DNA from: CAWAHD01 sp963781785
Lineage (GTDB): Bacteria > Planctomycetota > Planctomycetia > Isosphaerales > Isosphaeraceae
Length of the DNA: 64,000 bases
NCBI GenBank assembly: GCA_963781785.1
Contig: CAWAHD010000004.1
Span: 682,001 to 746,000 of the forward strand
Direction of reading: 5' to 3'
Shown here: positions 17,490 to 26,728 of the stretch, one piece after another
Layout: every line of letters begins with the position of its first letter
How positions within the stretch are numbered: position 1 is the first letter of the stretch
The notes under the pieces: model-generated
What the model saw: only the letters and a program-made list of their open reading frames with translations
Database searches by the model: none
What the model was told of the DNA's origin: nothing
Made by a program: the position numbers and the translations under genes

Positions 17490-19871
17490 ATGCGAGCGAA
17501 GACGGTTTTTTTGGCGACAGTCTACCTGCTGTCGCTTTCGATACCAGTTTCTGAACGCCGCGGATTCGGGCAGGAGTCACCGAAACGATCGGCGACGGTC
17601 GCGAACGCCACGACCTCCGGGCTATTCGAGGCCACCGTTCGCCCCTTCCTGGCCAAGCATTGCACGAGCTGTCACGGAGGGGCCAAGCCCAAGGGAAGCC
17701 TCAACCTGGCGGCTTTCACGGACGAGCGTTCGGCGAAAACGCGCACGAAGATCTGGGCACGCGCTCGTGAGTACGTCGAGGGCGGCTTGATGCCGCCCGA
17801 GGATCGGCCCCAGCCCGACCGCGACGAGGTTGCCGCGTTCACCCGCTGGATCAAATCGGCACTCGCGTCTGACGAATGCGGCCGCACCGTCGACCCCGGC
17901 CGCGTGACGATCCGCCGGCTCAACCGCGCCGAGTATAACAATACGATCCGCGATCTGGTGGGCATCGACTTCCGTCCAGCGGACGACTTCCCTTCCGACG
18001 ACGTCGGCTATGGGTTCGATAACATCGGCGACGTGCTGAGCATGCCGCCGATCCTGATGGAGAAATATCTGGCCGCGGCCGAGGCGATCGCCGAAGAGGC
18101 GATTGTTGTGGAGGCATCGAGCAAAGGTCAGGTCAAGACTTATGACAGCGCGACGCTCGGCCCGGGCGCGGGGGGCTCGCCGCGCGATGACGGCAGTCTC
18201 GTGCTCACTTCGGTGGCAGAAATCGCGGTGAGCCACCCGTTCCCCAGGACCGGGCATTACCTGATCCACGTTCGAGCCTCCGGAGATCAGGCTGGCCCCG
18301 AGCCGGTCAAGATGGCAGTGAGGATCGACGGTAAGGATTTGAGGATGTTCCCGGTCACCGCGCAGGCTGGGACATTTCAGGATTTCCAGTTCGAGCAAAA
18401 TCTCAAGGGCGGCCAGCGGCGGCTCTCGGTTGCGTTCCTCAACGACTATTATCAGCCCAATGACCCGGATCCCAAGAAGCGGGACCGCAACCTGATCGTC
18501 GAGTCGATTGCCGTCGAAGGCCCATTGCACACCGCCGGAGAGCCACTGCCGGAGTCGCACCGCAGGATCGTCTTCCGGACTCCGAAGACCAGATCCGATA
18601 TTCCGGCGGCGGCCGGCGCGGTGATCGAGCGGTTTGCCAGCAGGGCTTTTCGCCGGCCCGTCTCCGAGCGCGAGGTGGCGAGCCTCGTGAAGCTCGTCGA
18701 GCTGGCGATCGACCACGGCGACCGTTACGAGCGCGGGATTCAACTGGCCATGCAGGCGATCCTGGTCTCGCCCGATTTCTTGTTTCGGGTCGAGCTTGAC
18801 TCGCGCGGCACCGCGGTGAAGCCCAGGGCCGGCGTGGCCGCCGGCGGCCAGTTGATCGACGACTACGAGCTGGCCAGCCGGTTGTCGTACTTCCTCTGGA
18901 GCAGCATGCCCGATGACGAGCTCTGGCATGCGGCGGTGAGCCAGTCGCTCCGCTCGGGCGATGTCCTCGACAAGCAAGTGCGCCGAATGCTCCACGACCC
19001 CAAGGCCCAGGCCTTGGTGGACAACTTCGCGTCGCAGTGGCTCCAGCTTCGCAATCTGAGATCGGTCAACCCGGATCGCGGCCGATTTCCCAGTTTCGAC
19101 GAGCCCTTGAGGCGGGCGATGATCCGTGAGACCGAGCTGTTTTTCGGGTCGGTGATGCGTAACGATTTCTCGATCCTCGACTTTCTCGATGCCGACTTCA
19201 CGTATCTCAACGAACGGCTGGCGCAGCATTACGGGATCCCGGGAGTGAAGGGCGAGCAATTCCGGCGGGTCAAGCTCAAGGGTCGCGACCGGGGCGGGCT
19301 GATCACTCAGGCGAGCATCCTGACGGTTACCTCCAACCCAACGCGCACCTCGCCGGTCAAACGGGGTCGTTGGGTGCTGGAGCAACTGCTGGGAACGCCG
19401 CCACCGCCGCCGCCGCCCAACGTCCCCACGCTCAAGGAGGACCAGAAAGCGCTCACGGCTGCGACGCTCCGGTTGCGGATGGAGCAGCATCGGGCCAAGG
19501 CAAGCTGTGCGGTGTGCCACAACAAGCTCGACCCGCTGGGCTTTGGGCTCGAGAATTTCGACGCCGTCGGCGCCTGGCGCAACCAGGACGCCGGCACTGC
19601 GGTTGATTCCTCGGGGACGCTTCCCTCCGGCGAGTCGTTCCGGGGGCCCGCCGAGCTCAAGGCGATCCTCAAAGCTCGGTCCGCGGAATTTACGCGCTGC
19701 TTGACCGAGAAGATGCTGACCTACGCGCTCGGCCGGGGACTCGAGGACTACGACCACTGTGCCGTGGACCAGATCGTCAAGGGCCTGGCGGCCAAACGCT
19801 ACAAGTTCTCTGCCCTCGTGCTGGCGATCGCCAGGAGTGATCCATTCCAGAGGCGGCGGGATCATGATTGA
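17490..19871 (+). CDS. Secreted DUF1592-family protein with CxxCH haem-like motif
   Basis: One of the planctomycete-specific PSD/DUF1592 proteins, always exported. Start ATG 17490 gives a signal peptide (TVFLATVYLLSLSIPVS); the in-frame start at 17379 would bury it. Domains in order: a cytochrome-c-like segment with CTSCHGGAKPKGSLNL (CxxCH, residues about 55-65), DUF1587 (RRLNRAEYNNTIRDLVGID), a carbohydrate-binding-like middle, DUF1595 (FASRAFRRPVSEREV), DUF1592 (YELASRLSYFLWSSMPDDEL), DUF1588 (QASILTVTSNPTRTSPVKRG, with CAVCHNKLDPLGFGLENFDA) and DUF1585 at the C-terminus. Total 793 residues, no frameshift. It is followed after 147 bases by DUF1552, its usual partner. A role in periplasmic redox chemistry or polysaccharide handling has been proposed for the family but not shown. 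Confidence 0.93.
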   Translation: MRAKTVFLATVYLLSLSIPVSERRGFGQESPKRSATVANATTSGLFEATVRPFLAKHCTSCHGGAKPKGSLNLAAFTDERSAKTRTKIWARAREYVEGGLMPPEDRPQPDRDEVAAFTRWIKSALASDECGRTVDPGRVTIRRLNRAEYNNTIRDLVGIDFRPADDFPSDDVGYGFDNIGDVLSMPPILMEKYLAAAEAIAEEAIVVEASSKGQVKTYDSATLGPGAGGSPRDDGSLVLTSVAEIAVSHPFPRTGHYLIHVRASGDQAGPEPVKMAVRIDGKDLRMFPVTAQAGTFQDFQFEQNLKGGQRRLSVAFLNDYYQPNDPDPKKRDRNLIVESIAVEGPLHTAGEPLPESHRRIVFRTPKTRSDIPAAAGAVIERFASRAFRRPVSEREVASLVKLVELAIDHGDRYERGIQLAMQAILVSPDFLFRVELDSRGTAVKPRAGVAAGGQLIDDYELASRLSYFLWSSMPDDELWHAAVSQSLRSGDVLDKQVRRMLHDPKAQALVDNFASQWLQLRNLRSVNPDRGRFPSFDEPLRRAMIRETELFFGSVMRNDFSILDFLDADFTYLNERLAQHYGIPGVKGEQFRRVKLKGRDRGGLITQASILTVTSNPTRTSPVKRGRWVLEQLLGTPPPPPPPNVPTLKEDQKALTAATLRLRMEQHRAKASCAVCHNKLDPLGFGLENFDAVGAWRNQDAGTAVDSSGTLPSGESFRGPAELKAILKARSAEFTRCLTEKMLTYALGRGLEDYDHCAVDQIVKGLAAKRYKFSALVLAIARSDPFQRRRDHD

Positions 19872-19903
19872 TCATCCACGTGCAAAAGAGAGGGGATCGC
19901 GCA

Positions 19904-20002
19904 GACGTAGGTCAGGCTTTCCAGCCTGACGTGATTGACGTAGGTCAGGCTTTCGAGCCTGACGTGATTGAAGTAGACGTCAGGCTGGAAAGCCTGACCT
20001 AC
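19904..20002. repeat. Three copies of the TCAGGCTTTCCAGCCTGA palindrome
   Basis: Two direct copies (from 19904 and 19938) and one inverted copy (19972-20002) of a palindromic element with core TCAGGCTTTCCAGCCTGA flanked by GTAGG / CGTGATTG. They fill the spacer between the DUF1592 and DUF1552 genes and end just before the DUF1552 ribosome site. The same core occurs near 38600-38728, 49733 and 62471. In RNA each forms a 7-bp stem, so the cluster could cap or stabilise the mRNA between the two genes. Confidence 0.85.
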
Positions 20003-20018
20003 GAGAGGCGGCCGAATC

Positions 20019-21374
20019 ATGGAGCGACGGTGGTCAATATCGAGGCGGCATGTCTTGCGAGGGATGGGTGCGGCCATTGCTCTCCCCTGGCTCGAGGCGA
20101 TGGGCCCGGCGGCCGCGCTGGCCGGCGGTTCGGGGGCACCCGGCGGCGCTCCCCGGCGGATGGCGTTTCTCTACGTCCCCAACGGCATCCACATGCAGGA
20201 CTGGAGGCCAAAGGACACGGGCGCCGCTTTCACGCTGAGCCCGACGCTTCAGGCTCTCGCGCCGTTTCGAGACGATCTGCTCGTCTTGACCGGCCTGGCT
20301 CAGCATAACGCGGAAGCCCTGGGTGATGGACCTGGCGACCATGCCCGATCGCTGGCCACCTTTCTGACCGGCACGCACCCCTTGAAGACCGACGGGGCCG
20401 GCATCCGCGTGGGCATCTCGGTCGACCAGGTCGCGGCCCAGAAGGTTGGCCGGCAGACCCGCCTGCCATCTTTGGAGCTGGGGATCGAGCGGGGGGCGCA
20501 GTCCGGCAATTGTGACTCGGGCTATAGCTGTGCCTATTCCTCGAATATTTCCTGGAGGTCGGCCAGTACGCCGATGGCCAAGGAGGTCAACCCAAAGCTG
20601 GTCTTTGACCGCCTGTTCGCGCCGGTGACGCGTCCTGTGTCGTCGGGCGATCGGGCCAAGCACGAGCTTTATCAGAAGAGCATCCTCGACCATGTCCAGG
20701 GCGACGCCCAGCAGCTTCTCAGGCGGCTCGGCTTGAACGATCGGCGCAAGATCGACGAATATCTGACGGCCGTCCGCGAGCTCGAGCTGCGGATCACTCA
20801 AACCGAAAACGCGGCCAGGGTCATGCCGGCGACCGGCGTATCGCGACCCAGGGGAACGCCCGAAGACATCGGCGAGCACATCCGGTTGATGTTCGACCTC
20901 ATGGCGCTCGCGTTTCAGTGCGACGTGACCAGAATCTCCACATTCATGTACGCCAATGAAGGGAGCAATCGCAATTACACCTCCATCAAGGTCACCGAAG
21001 GACACCACGACCTCTCTCACCACGCGGGTGATCCCAAGAAGCACGAGAAGCTCAAGATCATCAACCGGTTCCACATCGATCAGCTTGCTTATTTTCTCGG
21101 CAAGCTCAAGTCGATCAAGGAAGGGCCGGGCTCGCTGCTGGACAATGTGATGCTCATTTACGGCAGTGGGATCAGCGACGGCGACCGGCACAACCACGAC
21201 GATTTGCCCATTCTGGTTTGTGGCAAGGGGGGCGGCACGATCAAGCCCGGGCGGCATCTCAAGGTCGAGCCCCAGCCGCTTAACAATCTTTACCTCTCGC
21301 TCCTGGACCGGATGGGCGCCTCGCTCGATCGTCTGGGCGATAGTACGGGCAAGCTCATGAAGCTCGAAGGGTGA
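20019..21374 (+). CDS. Secreted DUF1552-family protein
   Basis: 451 residues. The N-terminus RRWSISRRHVLRGMGAAIAL has a twin-arginine-type signal followed by a hydrophobic stretch, so export in folded form is likely. The body matches DUF1552: RMAFLYVPNGIHMQDW, DLLVLTGLAQHNAEALGDG, FLTGTHPLKTDGAGIRVG, YSCAYSSNISWRSASTPM, and near the end a sulfatase/alkaline-phosphatase-like block VMLIYGSGISDGDRHNHDDL. It forms a two-gene unit with the DUF1592 gene upstream; the pair is amplified in Planctomycetes and thought to act together outside the cytoplasm (family knowledge). Start ATG 20019 has GAGAGG upstream. Confidence 0.93.
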   Translation: MERRWSISRRHVLRGMGAAIALPWLEAMGPAAALAGGSGAPGGAPRRMAFLYVPNGIHMQDWRPKDTGAAFTLSPTLQALAPFRDDLLVLTGLAQHNAEALGDGPGDHARSLATFLTGTHPLKTDGAGIRVGISVDQVAAQKVGRQTRLPSLELGIERGAQSGNCDSGYSCAYSSNISWRSASTPMAKEVNPKLVFDRLFAPVTRPVSSGDRAKHELYQKSILDHVQGDAQQLLRRLGLNDRRKIDEYLTAVRELELRITQTENAARVMPATGVSRPRGTPEDIGEHIRLMFDLMALAFQCDVTRISTFMYANEGSNRNYTSIKVTEGHHDLSHHAGDPKKHEKLKIINRFHIDQLAYFLGKLKSIKEGPGSLLDNVMLIYGSGISDGDRHNHDDLPILVCGKGGGTIKPGRHLKVEPQPLNNLYLSLLDRMGASLDRLGDSTGKLMKLEG

Positions 21375-21459
21375 TCGGCCGCCGGCCGGCCGTGAATCTG
21401 CAGGAAAGTTCCCGATCGTTGAGGCTGCACTAACGGCGCTTTCGAATGGACCTGCCGGC

Positions 21460-21930
21460 ATGGACGACCATCTCGAATCTCTCGGGAAGACCGGTGCTTG
21501 GAGCGGGTCGATCACCGTCCCGATCGCGCCTGGCGAGCTGCTCGACAGGATCAGCATCCTCCAGATCAAGGCGCGGCGGATTGGTGACCCCGGAAAGCGG
21601 CGGAACGTCCAGATCGAGCTCGACATGCTCACGGAGGCTCGGGATCGGTCGATCCCGGCGGATGCCAACCTGGCTGGGTTGACGATGGAATTGCGATTGG
21701 TCAACGAATTGTTGTGGGATGCCGAGGAGGCGATCCGCTCTTGCGAGCGGACCGCAGACTTCGGCGCAGATTTCATCGCCCTGGCACGCTCGATCTACAC
21801 GACCAACGACCGCCGGGCGGCGCTCAAAAGACAGATCAACGAGCGGCTTGGCTCGCCGCTCGTTGATGAAAAGTCGTACGATGCGCCGCCCCGAGCAGCG
21901 GGTGGAAATCATCGGGAGCGAGGGGCCTAG
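21460..21930 (+). CDS. DUF6165-like protein
   Basis: 156 residues. The conserved part is ITVPIAPGELLDRISILQIK, then RNVQIELDMLTEAR and LVNELLWDAEEAIRSCER, which I recognise as the small all-helical DUF6165 family (usual length about 125-135; the last ~20 residues here are probably a non-conserved tail). Members often lie next to tetratricopeptide, glycosyltransferase or sulfotransferase genes, with no assigned activity. It follows DUF1552 on the same strand after 85 bases. A hairpin at 22050-22071 may end the transcript. Confidence 0.7.
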   Translation: MDDHLESLGKTGAWSGSITVPIAPGELLDRISILQIKARRIGDPGKRRNVQIELDMLTEARDRSIPADANLAGLTMELRLVNELLWDAEEAIRSCERTADFGADFIALARSIYTTNDRRAALKRQINERLGSPLVDEKSYDAPPRAAGGNHRERGA

Positions 21931-22049
21931 AATTGAAGACTCAGGTTTTCAACAGTCGGCCCTTTTCCCCTCTTGCGAACGCCGGCGCCAGCTTCCGGGC
22001 GATCCGCGCCGCCATGACGGCGAAGTACCAGCTCGATCCGATCGCCGGC

Positions 22050-22071
22050 GGCTCGCCCACGCGGGCGAGCC
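22050..22071 (+). terminator. Hairpin downstream of the DUF6165-like gene
   Basis: GGCTCGCCC and GGGCGAGCC form a perfect 9-bp stem with loop ACGC, followed by AAGAAAAG. It is a GC-rich stem without a T-run on this strand, so termination is plausible but not certain. Confidence 0.5.
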
Positions 22072-23900
22072 CAAGAAAAGATGAGACCCCCCTCCCCTGA
22101 TCGTCACAGAGTCACAGCTTTGCGGGGATTGGACTTACGTGTGACGCAGCAAAAAACCGTGACGATCGTTCGTCACACTTTGCCGGTGAGGGCCTCGGTA
22201 TAATGAGGGCCGACGGTTTGGATCGGGCAGATCGGACGGATCGGACGGATAGGACCCGGCCGGCACGCAGCGCGAGATGAAAAGAAACGACCGGCGCTTC
22301 AGGCGGGAAGAGACCGGGCGGAATCACATGCCTGGCCGATTGATGGAACGCCGAGATCCGCCAGATTCCTCGTTGCGATCCCTTTGCAAAACCGGCGCGA
22401 ATTCGGGCTGTGTCCCGCGCCGTCGGGAAGATCTTGCCGATTGTGCCGGATGAAATGTCGTCAGGGGCGTTTTTTTGCGCCGCCTGACACCACCAACCAC
22501 CCACGAATCGCTGCCCCGGATTCTGACGGGCAAGATGCCCGTCCCCCCCGCCAGCCGTGTGGTAGAATTGGGAAAGTGTGTGCTTCGGCGATGGCTCTCG
22601 GCATCGCGACATATCTCCGAAACAGTATTCGTGGGTCGGAGAGTGCTGAGACAGTACTGGCCTGGCCCCCCCCGCCTCTGCGAATTCGAAGAGGGGTAGG
22701 GGTGGGTATTGACCAAGGATTAAGGATGGATCAGACATCTCGCCTGTTTGAGCGGGGCTTCTGTCCGACAGCGCCATAAAGTCCGCTTTTTGCAGGTTGT
22801 GCCGGACGGACTGCTTGACTCGATCCCGCTGGTCGTTCCTCTCGCCGTTTTTCTTCATTCTTCCGCCCTCCCTCCTGGGCACTTCTCCACGGCAACCTTC
22901 CCTCGACCCCGGCAATGTACTGCGGGTCCGACCGGCTTCGATGCGCCGACCAGTAATGCGCTCCCGCCGAAGTACCAAAGCCCATTTTTTTTGAACGTCT
23001 GGACACGGAAGGATCGCCACGGAAAAGTGGCACAATTGGCCTTCGTTGACGCACCCCCATATGGCGACGGCAGTCCCCTGCGCAACCTCAAGGAAGATTT
23101 GGGCTTTCGTCGCGGCGCGATGTGCTCCAGGAGTGGCACTAATTGGCACTCAATGGCAATGAGATTTGAACCCGATGAGTGCGTCAAAGCACACGCGAGG
23201 ATGCGACGGCCGCGACGGACGGCGCTCTGAAACCTCGTCAGGTGACAGAACACGAAATTGACACCAGTTCGTCGGGCGCACACGCTCTCTTCGCGCGCGT
23301 ACAATCATTATACGAGGTTGTCGAAAATCGGGGCGGACCTACCGCACGGTATAACGTACAAGACGCACTCCCAAGCGTCTGGCTAGTTGGCGGTTTTGAT
23401 GTTTTCCCGAATATTGTTCGGCGACATTAGCCTAAGGTCGTCCGTGCCGTAGTGGTTGGTGCAGTCAGACCAGAACGAGGGCGCCGTCCGGCATGAGGGA
23501 TGCGATCACCTCGGTAGAGCAAGAAAGTCCGCCGGCCGCGACGATGTCGTCAGGCCGGAACCGAGCGATCGCTCAACCGACAGATGCCGTTCTCGATTGC
23601 GCTCACTTCGTGCCATTTGGGACCGGCATCAGCTTGCCCGCCCCGCTCCCTACTCCCCACGGAATCTTGGACGTGACGACAGACGAACCCCGAGATTGGA
23701 AGCGACAGATGCACACTGGTGAACTCAAAGATGATCAAGGCGCTTCAACCACGGAAGCCACTGATCGACACGGAAAAATCGAGTGGAAAGGCGAGAGCGG
23801 AAAACAGCCGAAAGCCATAAGGCGAAGATCCAGTCAGGCACCAACGGTCGGTAGGAGCCGGAATGCTGGACCTGTGGGCACGGAGAGTCTTGTCCGCGCA

Positions 23901-24112
23901 GGACGCCAGTAACCCAGATGAATACAGGTCACAACGTCGTGGTCAGAATAAAGTCGCCTTTCGCTCCGCGAAAGTTGCGCATTTGTTCGAGCGGACGCCA
24001 GTAACGCAGTCGAATACGGGTCACAACGTCGTGGTCAGAACAAAGTCGCCTTTCGCTCCGCGAAACTATGCTTTCGGTCCAATAAGAACCACGCCGGTGC
24101 TCGGTAAATCCT
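23901..24112. repeat. Two direct copies of a ~93-bp repeat (family B)
   Basis: Unit one starts at 23901 and unit two at 23994. Both read GGACGCCAGTAAC, then AATACRGGTCACAACGTCGT and GTCGCCTTTCGCTCCGCGAA. The CTTTCGC..GCGAAAG part is itself a hairpin. Unit two extends into CCACGCCGGTGCTCGGTAAA. A further related copy lies at 28767-28953. Confidence 0.85.
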
Positions 24113-24184
24113 TCCATCCAAGCGACGAATCGGTCAATCACAAGCGCCGATGTCGGAATAAAGCCACATTTCGCTTATTGGGAG

Positions 24185-24280
24185 AGAATACTTTCGCGGA
24201 GCGAAAGGCGACAATCGCCGCCGATGTTCGATGAATCCTTCGATCCAGACGGCCAGTTCACCGATTTTGACGGCATAGGG
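24185..24280. repeat. Inverted end-module of repeat family B
   Basis: ACTTTCGCGGAGCGAAAGGC (about 24190-24209) is the inverse of the GTCGCCTTTCGCTCCGCGAA module at 23953 and 24044. It is followed by GAATCCTTCGATCCAGACGG and ACCGATTTTGACGG, both found again at 28880-28920. The outward-facing modules give the cluster the look of a small inverted-repeat element. Confidence 0.7.
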
Positions 24281-24349
24281 CCAGGCTCGTGGACTCGGTC
24301 GGCCCCACCCATCCCAATCCTGTTCATTGCTTGTCCTTCTTTCAACCTG

Positions 24350-26149
24350 CTAGTCGAGCAGGTCGGCGCTGTAGAGGCTGCTCTCGAAGAAGGAGCGATA
24401 CTCAAATTCATTCATCTGCTGCACATAAATGATGGTGCCATTCGGGAGCACCTCGATCGACTGCCCGTCGGGCGTCTTGCTGGTCGAAAGACCCCCGGAC
24501 GTGAATGCCAGGTTGCCGTTAGTGAGCAGCTCCGAGCTCCCGAGGAAGTCCGAGTAGTTGCCCATGTCGGCATTCACCACCAGCGATGCCGTCATGTTCT
24601 GCTCGTTGAGGATCCATTCCTGCCCGCGGCTATGCGCGTTTGGGTCAAACTCCTCGCGGGTGTTGCCGTCGTCGAAGACCAGGAGGGTATTGTCGTTGAT
24701 GAGACGCACGTCGTGCTGGTGGGAGAACCACGGCTGGGGGGTGCTGGCGATCGCCGTGAAATTACCGCCCGCCCCCAGCTTCCAGACGATGTGCCCATTG
24801 CCGGTCCCGTTGGCGTAATCGATCTTGATGGCCCAGTCCTGAGTGCGCAGGGAGACCACCAGGTCGTCGTCTTCGGGCGACCAGCTCACGGAGTTGGCGT
24901 GCAGCCAGTCGGTCGGGACCGGGTGATCTGTGCCGAGGCGGTTGGTGTTGAGCCAGCGGAAGGAGTTCCAGACCCATGTCACCTGGAAGTTCTGATTCAG
25001 GACGATGACCAGGGCTCCGATGAACTTGGTGGGCCTCCCCTTGTAGTTCACGGTCTTCGGCGTGGCCCCTATGACGACCGTGTCACCATTGGGGAGGAGC
25101 TTGGCCTCGTGGTCGAAGTCGAGGATTCGCGGCTGGTGGCGCGCGGCCAGTTCGGCGTTGACGGCATTGATGTTGGTCTGGCGCAAGGTGTCGCCGGCCA
25201 TGTCGACCTGCCGCAACATATTATAGCCCCCGGAGACGCCGACGGCGTTGCCGCCGAGCATCATCACCGTGCCGCCCGGCTCGATGTTCTGCGAGTAGCC
25301 GGGGAAGGCGTTGGACACCGGGTCATAGTACCAGATCACGTTGCCGTTCAAGTCGGTCGCCAGAGTGTCGACGACGGAATTGCCTGAGGGGAGCCCGAAA
25401 TGGACGATCTCATTTTGGCTCAGGTCGGTCCCGGCGGCTGGCGGCTGCACCACGGTGAACGCGGGAAACCGGATGTATGCGGGAAGGCTTCCGGTGGCGA
25501 ACGCCATCGGGGCGGAGACCGTCCCATCATCCAGGACGTTCCGCATGAGATAGGTTGTGTCGGGCAGCATGCCGGCCACGATGAAGTTGGTGCTGTCACC
25601 GGGGACGATGGGCAGCGGGGAAGTATCCTGCCAGGACAGGGTGGTACCCTGCTGGGCGAACTGGACGTACATCGATGCGCCCGGGGAAGGGGGCGCGCTG
25701 TACAGGGCGACCAGGGGGTTGGCCATGGGGCTGACCACGGCGCTGTCCCCCACCACACGCGTCTCTGCCGTGTACGTCGCGGTGGCGAATTCACCCCTGC
25801 GGGCGCCGAAACCGGACTTGACGTCTACCCGGATCTCGTACGTCCCCTGCTCCGTGGGGTTCCAGGTGAAGCTGTTGCTGAGGCCGAAGTCGCGCACGAC
25901 CTGGACGGCACCGTCCGGCAGCTCGACCTTGAACTGGTAGACGGGCTGTTTCCCGAGGCCGCGGGACCTAGCCGTCCAGATCACCGGCGCTCCGACGTAA
26001 GCGACAGCCGGGGCGGTCTCGGTGAGGGAGACGGACAGAAGGCAGCGATCCTCCAGTGGCGTGCAGTTGGGCTCTTGCCGCCGAGGGCGACGAACCGGGG
26101 CGCGACGGGCCGGGGCCCGCTTGCCAGACAGCGTCACGAAGCGCCACAT
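24350..26149 (-). CDS. Secreted arylsulfotransferase (ASST)-like protein with LEPR-XLL motif
   Basis: 599 residues, intact. The basic N-terminus contains TPLEDRCLLSVSL, the LEPR-XLL-type motif. An Ig-like domain follows (VYQFKVELPDGAVQVVRDFG, WNPTEQGTYEIRVDV), then a six-bladed-propeller region like arylsulfate sulfotransferases: LDFDHEAKLLPNGDTVVIGA, DWLHANSVSWSPEDDDLVVS, WFSHQHDVRLINDNTLLVFD. The His residues in DHEA, LHAN and HQHD are placed like the active-site histidines of ASST, which moves sulfate between phenols without PAPS. Activity is inferred. No sulfatase or DsbA-like partner lies nearby. Planctomycetes handle many sulfated compounds, which fits. Confidence 0.82.
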   Translation of the reverse strand: MWRFVTLSGKRAPARRAPVRRPRRQEPNCTPLEDRCLLSVSLTETAPAVAYVGAPVIWTARSRGLGKQPVYQFKVELPDGAVQVVRDFGLSNSFTWNPTEQGTYEIRVDVKSGFGARRGEFATATYTAETRVVGDSAVVSPMANPLVALYSAPPSPGASMYVQFAQQGTTLSWQDTSPLPIVPGDSTNFIVAGMLPDTTYLMRNVLDDGTVSAPMAFATGSLPAYIRFPAFTVVQPPAAGTDLSQNEIVHFGLPSGNSVVDTLATDLNGNVIWYYDPVSNAFPGYSQNIEPGGTVMMLGGNAVGVSGGYNMLRQVDMAGDTLRQTNINAVNAELAARHQPRILDFDHEAKLLPNGDTVVIGATPKTVNYKGRPTKFIGALVIVLNQNFQVTWVWNSFRWLNTNRLGTDHPVPTDWLHANSVSWSPEDDDLVVSLRTQDWAIKIDYANGTGNGHIVWKLGAGGNFTAIASTPQPWFSHQHDVRLINDNTLLVFDDGNTREEFDPNAHSRGQEWILNEQNMTASLVVNADMGNYSDFLGSSELLTNGNLAFTSGGLSTSKTPDGQSIEVLPNGTIIYVQQMNEFEYRSFFESSLYSADLLD

Positions 26150-26728
26150 GAGAATGACTCCACGTCAAGAAGACAAAACAGGGATCTGAGCGCACTCCCG
26201 ACGAGCAAAGCACGTCGTGGAGTGAAAGCGGGCCAGGCGTGACGGCAACTCGGCAAAGAGAGTTCGAATCTCGCACCGGTCCGTTTGTCTGGGGGAACCC
26301 TGGATACTGGAGGAGGTCCGCCTGTTGTCCTCACCGGTGGCGCAGTTTGCTTTCTGCCCGGCGTTTGGTAGGGCGCTCGGGCGCCCGAAGAACTCGCATT
26401 CGCAGGAACGTTCTGGGTATTGCTTATCGATCCGATCCCCTGGTCGAGAGGCTTTCCTCCAGTCGCTGAATCACCGTCCCCGGGATAACAAAACATCGGA
26501 GTCGATCGTCGCCTCTCCTCCTCGGTCGGGCCGATCGATCGACCTGCGCCAACCTATTAGAACGCACTGTGACGGGATCGCAAGCCCCCACGTTCGTACG
26601 TTGCGTGTGCTTCCGTTTCATTGGCTGATAACAAACAACTCACCGCTCCCGTGACATTGCACCCCGATCATCGCGGGTGTATGCTCGCCCGCATACGCCG
26701 GCAAACTGCGTGAGGTTGATCCACGCCC
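26150..26728. other. Intergenic region between divergent genes
   Basis: 579 bases holding the promoters of the arylsulfotransferase-like gene (-) and the membrane zinc-ribbon gene (+). A GAGTTCGAATCTC motif at about 26256-26268 resembles a tRNA T-arm, but no tRNA can be folded around it. No coding sequence is supported. Confidence 0.4.

Larger units (their letters stand above)
21931..24349. other. Gene-poor, repeat-rich 2.4-kb region
   Basis: No open frame here has the codon pattern or motifs of a real gene; the longest (22112-23149, minus) is low-complexity and unrecognised. Contents: a hairpin at 22050; short direct repeats of GATCGGAC near 22226-22256; a palindrome ACGGGCAAGATGCCCGT at about 22528-22544, a type seen dispersed in planctomycete genomes; and from 23901 a cluster of long repeats shared with 28767-28953. 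It looks like a graveyard of small non-coding elements. Confidence 0.5.

Noticed and set aside
17622..19865. 747-residue open frame on the minus strand opposite the DUF1592 gene
   Set aside because: It is the mirror of a GC-rich real gene with recognisable domains on the plus strand; the minus translation has no motifs and lies entirely within it.
19904..20002. CRISPR array
   Set aside because: The repeats are palindromic, of unequal spacing and orientation, and recur singly elsewhere; they are dispersed palindromes.
20034..21776. 580-residue minus frame opposite DUF1552
   Set aside because: Shadow frame; the plus strand is a complete DUF1552 protein.
22112..23149. 345-residue minus frame in the gene-poor region
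   Set aside because: No ribosome site, low-complexity composition, no recognisable motif, and the region is full of short repeats.
23493..23912. 139-residue plus frame
   Set aside because: No motif or codon pattern of a gene; it runs into repeat family B.
26250..26285. tRNA-like T-arm (GAGTTCGAATCTC)
   Set aside because: No matching acceptor stem, D-arm or anticodon arm can be found on either strand within 90 bases; at most a relic.
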